Of a stretch of 33,189 bases of DNA, positions 25,385 to 31,871 are shown piece by piece. This DNA is from Deltaproteobacteria bacterium. GTDB lineage: Bacteria; Desulfobacterota; Syntrophia; Syntrophales; Smithellaceae. The stretch covers positions 1 through 33,189 of the forward strand of contig JAPLJP010000177.1 in NCBI GenBank assembly GCA_026388535.1. The letters run 5' to 3'. Below the pieces are notes generated by a model. The model was given only the letters and a program-made list of their open reading frames with translations, searched no databases and was not told where the DNA came from. Positions within the stretch are counted from its first letter, which is position 1, and each line of letters opens with the position of its first letter. The position numbers and the translations under genes are program-made.

Positions 25385-25512
25385 GGTGAATTTCACTAAA
25401 ACAGTCTCACTTCGCTTCGCATGTGTGATATCCCTGTGTGGTTTGCACACGGGATAATTCGACTAACAGATATTACCGTCGCACTTCGTTTGTAATATCT
25501 GAGTCTCATTAA
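25385..25512. repeat. variable-stem hairpin module, copy B
   Basis: Foldback GTGAA-TTTCAC (25386-25396) comes first, then TCAC...GTGA around a TTCGCTTCGC loop. Next come TCCCTGTGTG/CACACGGGA (25431-25453) and connector GGATAATTCGACTAAC. The stem AGATATTAC/GTAATATCT (25468-25476 with 25492-25500) closes over loop CGTCGCACTTCGTTT and is followed by connector GAGTCTCATTA. Connectors and loop match copies A and C; the stem does not. Confidence 0.75.
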
Positions 25513-25544
25513 AAACCCCCCTAAGACACTTTATCTTAAGGGGG
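25511..25544 (-). terminator. intrinsic terminator of the small membrane-protein gene
   Basis: Read on the minus strand, a stem of CCCCC-T-TAAGA against TCTTA-G-GGGGG (complement of 25516-25544) runs into TTTTT. It lies about 85 bases after the stop of the minus-strand gene at 25629, the natural end of that transcript. Confidence 0.8.
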
Positions 25545-25628
25545 TAGTACTATATTTACAGATCATTTTTTTATGTTATTAGAGGAGCTTAAAAAATCCT
25601 TTTTTCTTCATCAGATTGTGTAATCTTT

Positions 25629-25904
25629 TTAGCTTACAATTGTCTTTACAGTTTCAATCACCGGGTTGGTAAAAAGCGCCATCAGGATCGTGTACAGAGC
25701 GAATATGGTGACTACTTCGCCGACATACATCTTTTCATATTTGCGTTTTAGAGAGATCATAATTAATCCACCGATGATTAAGCAGCCCAGTTGAAAGTAC
25801 GGGAAATTAGTGGTTCCTGCCGCCGCGAATTCAGCAAAGCTGAAAGTTGCTGTTAAAAGAATAACCGCCGTTGCTACCATAATTGTTCCTAATGTTTTTT
25901 TCAT
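25629..25904 (-). CDS. small hypothetical membrane protein
   Basis: This 91-residue protein has an N-terminal signal-like helix (about 5-24, ending FSFAEFAAAG), a second helix (about 36-50, QLGCLIIGGLIMISL), a basic loop KRKYEKMY and a third helix (about 58-77). I do not recognise it. Topology suggests two stable inner-membrane helices after signal cleavage, or three if the signal is retained. Its ribosome site is nearly perfect (AAGGAGGTAACAGATC before the ATG) and it has its own strong terminator, so it is probably an abundant, independently expressed product. The upstream 300 bases are A+T-rich and should hold its promoter. Confidence 0.75.
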   Translation of the reverse strand: MKKTLGTIMVATAVILLTATFSFAEFAAAGTTNFPYFQLGCLIIGGLIMISLKRKYEKMYVGEVVTIFALYTILMALFTNPVIETVKTIVS

Positions 25905-26207
25905 GATCTGTTACCTCCTTAGGGTAATTTGTTTATTTGCCTTCATATTAATGAAAAGACCGTGCCAGATTCTCAAAATAAAATAAATATTATCGCAACT
26001 ATTTGAATAATATAGTAATTATATGATAGTGCTGAATCCATAATATTCTCTAAAGATGTTTTTCGGCTCTCTTTTTCAATAAAATGTTAAAGCCGATTGA
26101 ATGAAACGTAAAAAACGATTTAAATATTGTGTTTTTTGAAATTCCATTGACAAGTATCCTGCAACGAGATTAAATACTTTCAGAATTTCTATATTTACCT
26201 TAATCAC
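25905..26207. other. A+T-rich intergenic region
   Basis: The right part of the gap between the small membrane-protein gene and the Mla-type operon is a field of hairpins; this left part is plain A+T-rich sequence. It should contain the promoter of the minus-strand gene. I see no RNA gene, open frame or strong palindrome in it. Confidence 0.45.
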
Positions 26208-26460
26208 GGGTATCTACGATACCCTCCGCTTTGCGGGATTGTTCAACTAACCAATTCCACTACACTACGTTTTCGGAATTGGAGTTTCACAAATCACGGG
26301 TATCTACGATACCCTCCGCTTTGCGGGATAGTTCGACTTGCAAATTTCAGCGTGTAACCTTTAGGTTATACGCTGTTGTCCCGCTACGCTGCGCTTTGGG
26401 GATAATTCGACCTACAAGCTTCAGTGCACTTAAGTTTCTGAAGCTTGGGTCTCATTAAGT
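26208..26460. repeat. variable-stem hairpin modules, tandem copies C1-C3
   Basis: Two identical blocks, each a GGGTATC-TAC-GATACCC palindrome (26208-26224 and 26298-26314) followed by a CCGC-TTT-GCGG hairpin, lie exactly 90 bases apart. C1 continues with stem CCAATTCC/GGAATTGG (26251-26258 with 26275-26282). C2 has CAGCGTGTAACC/GGTTATACGCTG (26348-26375). C3 has connector GGATAATTCGACCTA, then stem CAAGCTTCAG/CTGAAGCTTG (26415-26424 with 26438-26447), loop TGCACTTAAGTTT and connector GGTCTCATTA. The array ends about 25 bases before the first Mla-operon start codon, so it lies in or beside that operon's leader. Confidence 0.8.
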
Positions 26461-26484
26461 CTCACAATAAATATTTGCTGTCAG

Positions 26485-27645
26485 ATGAAAATTATGACAA
26501 CACAAACAAACAAAAATTGCCCGGAAGGTTACAGAATTTCTTATAAATGGGAAGATTTGAATCTTTTCATTTATCTTTCAGGAGAATTCGGCCTAAAAAA
26601 TTTGACGGTTTTCGATGGCGATATCAGGCGGGAGATCTCTAAACAAAAGTTAAATTCCATAACCATTGATTTTTCAGAAGTTTGTTATCTGGACAGCGCC
26701 GCGGCATTGGCTTTTGTCCAAATTGAGAAGGATACAAATTATCAGAATGTACAATTCCGGCTTATTAATTTAAATGATGAATCTAAAGGAATTTTCAGTG
26801 TAATTCACGAGGAAGCTCTGAATCATCAGCCTTTCAAATCATTGGAACATAAAGAAGGTTTTATACGTAAAATTGGGCAATCATCTTCAGATATTGCCAA
26901 TGATTTTGTTAATTTTGTTGAATTTATTGGTGACCTTTTAGTTGCCTTTTTTTATATTGTCAGACATCCCAAAACACTGCGAGGAAAAGACGTTTTTTTT
27001 TATATCCAACGGGCGGGTGTTGATGGTCTGCCCATTGTGGCTTTGATAGGAGCACTGACAGGATTGATCATTGCTTTCATGTCTTTCTTACAGTTAAAAA
27101 TGATCGGCGCCAATATTTACGTCCCTGCGCTTGTCAGTTTTGCCATGGTCAAAGAACTCGGGCCTATCATGACGGCGATTTTAGTCGCGGGACGCTCCGG
27201 ATCTGCTTTTGCGGCAGAAATCGGAACAATGATGGTTAACGAAGAAGTGGATGCGCTTCATACAATGGGCTTTGATCCTGTTCGCTTTTTAGCCATACCA
27301 AAGGTTTTGGCCACAATTATTGTCGTGCCGATTTTGACTATTTATGCCGATTTTTTCGGTATTTTCGGCGGTATGATTATCGGCGTTACCAGCCTTGATT
27401 TGACCATAAAAACATACATCTCTCAGTCTCTTAAAACAATACAGGTATTTGATATTATTAGGAGTTTGATCAAGGCTGCCGTTTTTGCCGCATTGATTTC
27501 ATCAATAGGCTGCCAAAGGGGATTCCAGGTGCGCTCGGGAGCCCAGGATGTCGGCAAATTTACCACCTCCGCCGTTGTTGCGGCGATTTTTATGATTGTG
27601 GTGGCCGATTCCATTTTTGCCATTATGTTCTATTACATGAAGTAA
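26485..27645 (+). CDS. mlaE: MlaE-family lipid ABC permease fused to an N-terminal STAS domain
   Basis: This 386-residue protein has an N-terminal STAS-like domain (about 15-120) with the DFSEVCYLDSAAALAF motif (62-77; Ser71 at the usual regulatory position). The MlaE/YrbE permease domain (about 165-386) carries IGALTGLIIAFMSFLQL, AMVKELGPIMTAILVAGRSG, SAFAAEIGTM and five predicted helices. In E. coli the STAS partner MlaB is a separate protein that stabilises MlaF; here it is built into the permease. The system moves phospholipids between inner and outer membranes. A second in-frame ATG at 26494 is possible; neither has a strong SD. It leads an operon with mlaF, mlaD, a lipoprotein and yjbQ. 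Hairpin repeats fill the upstream leader. Confidence 0.92.
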   Translation: MKIMTTQTNKNCPEGYRISYKWEDLNLFIYLSGEFGLKNLTVFDGDIRREISKQKLNSITIDFSEVCYLDSAAALAFVQIEKDTNYQNVQFRLINLNDESKGIFSVIHEEALNHQPFKSLEHKEGFIRKIGQSSSDIANDFVNFVEFIGDLLVAFFYIVRHPKTLRGKDVFFYIQRAGVDGLPIVALIGALTGLIIAFMSFLQLKMIGANIYVPALVSFAMVKELGPIMTAILVAGRSGSAFAAEIGTMMVNEEVDALHTMGFDPVRFLAIPKVLATIIVVPILTIYADFFGIFGGMIIGVTSLDLTIKTYISQSLKTIQVFDIIRSLIKAAVFAALISSIGCQRGFQVRSGAQDVGKFTTSAVVAAIFMIVVADSIFAIMFYYMK

Positions 27646-27662
27646 TATCAAAGGAGGATGTT

Positions 27663-28457
27663 TTGAATAATAAAGAAAAAAAACCCATCATTGTTGTCAA
27701 AGACCTGACCGCCCGTTTCGACGATAATGTTGTATTTGAAGATGTAAGCTTTCAAGTTTACGAAGGGGAGGTTCTGGTAATTGTTGGCGCTAGCGGTTGC
27801 GGCAAATCAACCCTGCTGAAAATCATGATCGGGCTGCAAAAGCCTTATTCCGGTCAGGTTTTGTATCAGGGAATGGATATTACCCACGCGGAGGAAAAAG
27901 AACTCAACCAGTACAGACAAAATATCGGGGTCCTTTTTCAGTCCGGTGCACTGTTCAGTTCGATGACGATCAAAGAAAATATCGAGCTGCCTTTGCAGGA
28001 GTACACTGATCTTGATCCTGCCAAGATCAATAATATTATCAAAATGAAATTAGGCATGGTCAATTTAGCAGGTTATGAAAATCATTCCCCGTCCGAGCTT
28101 TCCGGCGGCATGAAAAAAAGGGCCGGCATCGCCAGAGCCATGGCACTGGACCCACGGGTTCTTTTCTTTGACGAATTGTCCGCTGGTCTCGATCCGGTTA
28201 CCGCCGCCGAACTCGACGATTTGATTATTAAAACTGATGAATCCTTAGGAACAACGATGGTCATAGTGACTCACGAACTGGAATCTATTTACAAAATAGC
28301 CCATAGAGTGTTAATGTTGGATATAGATGCGAAAGGCATCATCGCTGAAGGCAAACCGCTTGATTTAAAACAGAACGCTACAGACCCGCGGGTGAAAAGT
28401 TTCTTTTTACGCCAAAAGCCTGCAGAACCTGCCGAAAAGAGGTTTTATGTCAGCTAG
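27663..28457 (+). CDS. mlaF: Mla-type lipid transport ATPase
   Basis: This 264-residue ABC ATPase energises the MlaE permease. Motifs are Walker A GASGCGKST (42-50), Q-loop Gln93 in LFQSGALF, signature LSGGMKKR (146-153), Walker B VLFFDE (166-171) and switch His204 in IVTHELESI. Gln-Ser-Gly-Ala-Leu-Phe after the Q-loop is typical of the Mla/Ttg2A family. The residue after the catalytic Glu is Leu (DELSAGLDP) instead of the usual Pro. The start is TTG 27663, with AGGAGG (27652-27657) five bases upstream; a nearby ATG at 27658 is out of frame and runs at once into a stop. It overlaps mlaD by 11 bases. Confidence 0.93.
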   Translation: MNNKEKKPIIVVKDLTARFDDNVVFEDVSFQVYEGEVLVIVGASGCGKSTLLKIMIGLQKPYSGQVLYQGMDITHAEEKELNQYRQNIGVLFQSGALFSSMTIKENIELPLQEYTDLDPAKINNIIKMKLGMVNLAGYENHSPSELSGGMKKRAGIARAMALDPRVLFFDELSAGLDPVTAAELDDLIIKTDESLGTTMVIVTHELESIYKIAHRVLMLDIDAKGIIAEGKPLDLKQNATDPRVKSFFLRQKPAEPAEKRFYVS

Positions 28458-29379
28458 AAGCTCAAAATTTTTAATCGGTCTTTTTATAATCATCGGAGCG
28501 CTGATTTGTGCGGCAATTATCATCTGGATCGGCGCGGCGGGGATCTTCATGAAGGGTTCTCTTTACACGACCTATTTTGACGAATCCGTTCAGGGATTGC
28601 AGGTCGATTCAGCGATTAAATACCGGGGCGTAGAAATCGGTAAGGTACAAAGTATCAAAGTGGCGCCCGACTACCGCCTTATTGAAGTGGTCATGAAAAT
28701 TGATTTGGAAGGCGATTTACAAAAACAAACCATTGCCGCGCTCAAGGCAGCAGGAATTACCGGAATTGTCTTCATTGAACTGGACCAACGAAGAACCGGC
28801 GATTTGTCCAATTCACCTAAGATAACTTTTAAATCCAATTATCCGATTATACCGTCGCGCCGGTCGGACATCAGCCGTTTTGTAGCTGATACCGGCGTCA
28901 TTATTCAAAGCATTAAGGATATAGACATCAAGGGCATTTCCGATCAACTGAGAAACACCACCCAGGCCATAGAAAATTTCTTGGAAGGCAAGCAAATGAA
29001 CAATATCATGACTAATCTCGAATCCACCTCATACAATCTGAATCAGGCGATTTTTAAAATCAACAAAACTATCGCTGAAGGCAAAGTGGACAGGGCGGTC
29101 AATGAAACAATGGGAGTTTTATCAGATGCCCGCCAGTTGATCGGACAGGCAAAAAATGAAATCGAGGCCTTGAAACTGAAAGAAAAATCGTCCCGAACGG
29201 ATATTTTGCTCGACAATATGGACAAAAAGACAAAAGCCATTACTAATGAATTGCAGGATACATCAGAGAATTTGCGAGTTACTTCGGAAAATCTGCAAAA
29301 GCTTTCCGATAGTTTAACAAGAAATCCTTCGGAGCTCATTTTCTCGAAACCGGCACCGCCGCGAAAAGCCATGGAATAA
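28447..29379 (+). CDS. mlaD: MCE-domain substrate-binding protein (MlaD-like)
   Basis: This 310-residue protein has an N-terminal inner-membrane anchor (about 9-31) and one MCE domain (about 38-117), including YFDESVQGLQVDSAIKYRGV and AAGITGIVFIEL. A long, mostly helical C-terminal region (about 140-300) has heptad-like repeats, ending in a helix rich in Glu, Asn, Leu and Ser. MCE proteins form a hexameric ring that carries lipid across the periplasm with MlaE and MlaF. The helical tail is much longer than in E. coli MlaD and could form a tube or needle reaching towards the outer membrane, as in PqiB/LetB-type systems. It overlaps mlaF by 11 bases; AAGAGG precedes the ATG. Confidence 0.92.
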   Translation: MSARSSKFLIGLFIIIGALICAAIIIWIGAAGIFMKGSLYTTYFDESVQGLQVDSAIKYRGVEIGKVQSIKVAPDYRLIEVVMKIDLEGDLQKQTIAALKAAGITGIVFIELDQRRTGDLSNSPKITFKSNYPIIPSRRSDISRFVADTGVIIQSIKDIDIKGISDQLRNTTQAIENFLEGKQMNNIMTNLESTSYNLNQAIFKINKTIAEGKVDRAVNETMGVLSDARQLIGQAKNEIEALKLKEKSSRTDILLDNMDKKTKAITNELQDTSENLRVTSENLQKLSDSLTRNPSELIFSKPAPPRKAME

Positions 29380-29395
29380 AGCGAGGAGTTAATCA

Positions 29396-30079
29396 ATGAG
29401 ACAATTATTGATGCAGGCTCAATGCCACGGGAAAAGAATAAAAATCTTTTGTTTTATAATGGTTGCTTTATCACTTATAATAATTGGATGTGCCGGCAGC
29501 GGTAAACCGCAATACGAAGTGGAAAGCTACCTGTTGAGCTACTCCGTGCCATCATGGGAAAAACCAGACAAGCTCAGTACGTCTTTAAAGTTTAACCGGT
29601 TTTCTATTGCCGCCGCTTATAATTCCGCCAATATGGTTTTTCGCAAAGATTCTTATAGCCTTGATTCTTTCAATTACTCCAGATGGGCTGTCAATCCGGC
29701 GGATATGATTGCCGACAGTCTTTTACGCGACGTCAGGGAAAGCGGCCTTTTTCAGGCGGTCTTTTCCCGTCACGAAACTGATGAAGCACGATTTGTGATT
29801 TCGGGCAGCGTCGAAGAATTTTTTCTGCGTATGGGAAAAAGCGATAAAACAGCGGTCATCAGTATTTCTGTTTTATTAAAAGATACGCGGGAAAAAGAAA
29901 TCGGGAAAAGCATCATGTTCCAGAAAAAATATCTCAGAGAAGAACCTCTGCAGGAGTCGTCCCCGCAGGGATATTGTCAGGCTGCAAGCCTTGCAATGCG
30001 GGTAATTTCGGAACAAATCACCAATGATATTTACGCGGCAGTCAAAACAAAAGTTCAGTCAACGGCCGGCAATCCATGA
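29396..30079 (+). CDS. ABC-type transport auxiliary lipoprotein (PqiC/YmbA-like)
   Basis: This 227-residue lipoprotein has a signal with lipobox IIIGCAG (Cys32 lipidated) and a mature domain of the ABC_trans_aux type. It has YEVESYLLSY near the start and a central LRDVRESGLFQAVF helix-strand. A strand pattern, ISGSVEEFFLRMG...ISISVLLKDT, follows, and the C-terminal helix region contains SLAMRVISEQITNDIY. Family members such as PqiC and YmbA sit in the outer membrane and contact the distal end of MCE assemblies. Co-location with mlaEFD supports that role here and compensates for the absence of an MlaC-like periplasmic carrier in this operon. GAGGAG lies about eight bases before the ATG. The stop overlaps the next start as ATGA. 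Confidence 0.87.
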   Translation: MRQLLMQAQCHGKRIKIFCFIMVALSLIIIGCAGSGKPQYEVESYLLSYSVPSWEKPDKLSTSLKFNRFSIAAAYNSANMVFRKDSYSLDSFNYSRWAVNPADMIADSLLRDVRESGLFQAVFSRHETDEARFVISGSVEEFFLRMGKSDKTAVISISVLLKDTREKEIGKSIMFQKKYLREEPLQESSPQGYCQAASLAMRVISEQITNDIYAAVKTKVQSTAGNP

Positions 30080-30471
30080 AAGAAATCTCTGTTGAAACCC
30101 ATTCTAGAGTTGAAATGATTGACATCACCGCGGCTGTGCAAAAATTCATTCGCGAAGAAAAAATCGAAGAAGGCATTTGTCTTGTTTACACGCCGCACAC
30201 TACCGCCGCAATTACCATCAATGAAAACGCCGATCCGGATGTGCCCATCGATATTCTTGCGGCTCTGGATAAGGCTTTCCCATTTACCGCTAATTACAGG
30301 CATGCAGAGGGGAATTCTGCGGCGCACGTTAAATCTTCTCTGGTCGGCGCATCCGAACTGGTGATTATTGAAAACGGCCGTCTGGTTTTAGGAACCTGGC
30401 AGTCAATATTTTTCTGCGAATTCGACGGCTCCCGTTCAAGAAAAGTTTTCATCTCAATTATTGCCGGTTAA
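30076..30471 (+). CDS. YjbQ/UPF0047 family protein (secondary thiamine-phosphate synthase type)
   Basis: This 131-residue cytosolic protein has the UPF0047 fold. Signatures are CLVYTPHTTAAITINENADP (36-55) with conserved His and Asp/Glu residues, HAEGNSAAHVKSSLVG (76-91), LGTWQSIFFCEFDG and a final Arg-rich strand. Family members can rescue thiamine-phosphate synthase mutants weakly; the physiological role is uncertain. Length and motifs are standard. The ATG at 30076 overlaps the lipoprotein stop by four bases, so it is translated with the lipid transport operon, although no functional link is known. Confidence 0.92.
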   Translation: MKEISVETHSRVEMIDITAAVQKFIREEKIEEGICLVYTPHTTAAITINENADPDVPIDILAALDKAFPFTANYRHAEGNSAAHVKSSLVGASELVIIENGRLVLGTWQSIFFCEFDGSRSRKVFISIIAG

Positions 30472-30826
30472 CATTAATTTTTGCTTAAAAGTTAAGTCTA
30501 CCTGGATTATTTCTTTCTTCCTGAAGTCAAGTATTCAGTGAATTTGATATGCTTTCACTCTTTCAAGTCGTTATCATTAATTTAGTGGTAATTTAATGAT
30601 AACTGATTTGAACCTTTCGTAAATTATTGGATGAAGAATAAATCTAACCTCTTATTTACTCGGAATGTCAATATCAAACAATGAGGTTAAGTCCAATATA
30701 GGATTTCTTCGGGAACCCTCAGCCATCGGATTAAAAGTCATTTTGTACATTTAATAAAATCAGTTGCTTGCATTGCCAGTATTCCACAAATGGGCGCAAA
30801 ACTTATTTTGTATTGGCGGTTGCCTG
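30472..30826. other. intergenic region with a long palindrome
   Basis: This is A+T-rich sequence between the Mla operon end and a convergent small lipoprotein gene. The notable structure is an 11-bp perfect inverted repeat, GTTATCATTAA (30570-30580) with TTAATGATAAC (30593-30603). No T-run follows on either strand. It could be a terminator of an unusual kind, a protein-binding site or an insertion-element end. No RNA gene or open frame of note. Confidence 0.5.
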
Positions 30827-31207
30827 TTACAATTTATTAAGGCGTGCGGAAATTGCTTTAGCGGCGCTATTGGCATTACCGCGAGTGCCTGCTCCATGAA
30901 CCCAAACAGAAACACCTTCAGGCTTTTTCTTAAAGTCCACAAAGAGTTGATCGGTGCCGTTCGGAGTCACTAACTGGAAAAATAACCGGCCTTCCCAGTC
31001 GTTATATTTCGACGGCTTTATCTCGGAAGTGAGCGTGCTGAAACCGTTGTTTGCTGCTTCTTCCATGACTATTTTTTTGATGCTTGAGTACTTGCTTGCA
31101 AAAGTGCCCTCCTTCATGACGAGCCGCTCGCTTCCCATAGTTACACAGCCCAAAAAGAGTGAAACGACGAAGATGCACAAAAACACATTTATAACTCGCT
31201 TAATCAT
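30827..31207 (-). CDS. small hypothetical lipoprotein
   Basis: This 126-residue protein has a lipoprotein signal (hydrophobic about 5-18) and the lipobox SLFLGCVT (Cys21). The mature part has two Lys/Glu-rich helices and a strand-rich C-terminal half (RLFFQLVTPNGTDQLFVDFK, then VSVWVHGAG), with a final Ala-rich helix. I do not recognise a family. I take the ATG at 31207 instead of the longer in-frame start at 31255, because AGGGGAGGT lies directly before it and the longer form would put a charged stretch before the signal peptide. Confidence 0.78.
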   Translation of the reverse strand: MIKRVINVFLCIFVVSLFLGCVTMGSERLVMKEGTFASKYSSIKKIVMEEAANNGFSTLTSEIKPSKYNDWEGRLFFQLVTPNGTDQLFVDFKKKPEGVSVWVHGAGTRGNANSAAKAISARLNKL

Positions 31208-31407
31208 GTTGATACCTCCCCTGTTAGTGAGTACTTCTTCAAAAATATCTAACAATTAATATAAGAATTAACTTTTTTCGATAACCTGAAGGTCATGCTT
31301 AATTTAAATTTCAATTTAGCGCAACTTGTTTTTTAAAGAAAGGAAAATATCCCATTATTTTAAGTAAAAAAATATTTACATCATTTCATATTTTGGCTCT
31401 ATGGCAT

Positions 31408-31594
31408 TTATTCAAACCTCAATTTTCCCATTTCTTTTTGTTTTATTTCGTCCAGGACGTGAGTATAAATCATTGTCGTACTGATTTGTGCATGGCCTAA
31501 AATCTCTTTAACAACCCTTATATCAATTTTTGATTTCAAAATGTGTTGCTGCGCTATGACGTAGATCATGGAGTTTAGCCTTGATTCCGCATGA
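31408..31594 (-). pseudogene. tyrosine recombinase C-terminal remnant (frameshifted)
   Basis: The catalytic C-terminus of a phage-type integrase survives in two minus-strand frames. The first carries [12 protein letters not shown], the Arg-His box, and stops at 31523. The other carries [20 protein letters not shown] (second His and the nucleophile Tyr), then THV and [14 protein letters not shown] to the stop at 31408. Joining them needs a small deletion or insertion near 31530-31545. The N-terminal core-binding domain and the first catalytic Arg are missing. It marks an old integrated element whose remainder is gone, and it is fused at its 5' side to a DUF333 lipoprotein frame. Confidence 0.8.
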
Positions 31595-31801
31595 AAGAGC
31601 ACAGATGCCGTATTCTCCTCCACCCCTTCCTTTCTGAATCTTAAGAGTTCCTCCCTTATTTATACAGTTGGTTGAAGCGGGATTGGCAATTCCTGCCTTG
31701 CTGTCCGGTTTGTTAATCACCCTGTCAGAAGCTACAGAGCACCCGCAAAGTAATGCAAAGCATAAAATTAAGGTAACAATGCCACAAGATTTCCTTGACA
31801 G
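31523..31801 (-). pseudogene. DUF333 lipoprotein fragment fused to recombinase remnant
   Basis: The frame encodes a typical lipoprotein signal (SRKSCGIVTLILCFALLCGC, lipid Cys in the lipobox LLCGCS). A DUF333-like motif follows, [17 protein letters not shown] and [10 protein letters not shown], as in YoaF-type small lipoproteins. After ICAL the normal DUF333 ending (a PDG...CEEW segment) is replaced by recombinase sequence ([13 protein letters not shown]), so the C-terminus is chimeric. No ATG, GTG or TTG precedes the signal peptide in frame. The first candidate is CTG 31801, with AAGG eight bases upstream and a stop codon immediately before it; GTG 31720 would drop the signal. Either CTG is used or the start has mutated. 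I treat it as disrupted. Confidence 0.6.
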
Positions 31802-31871
31802 TCAAGACGCCTTATTATAGTTTACACATGCAGCAAAAATATCTAATTGTCTATTGATTTGAGATAAGAAT

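Noticed and set aside
16831-26460. CRISPR array from the repeated connector sequences
   Set aside because: Units are few, far apart and palindromic with variable stems; there is no regular repeat-spacer pattern and no cas gene.
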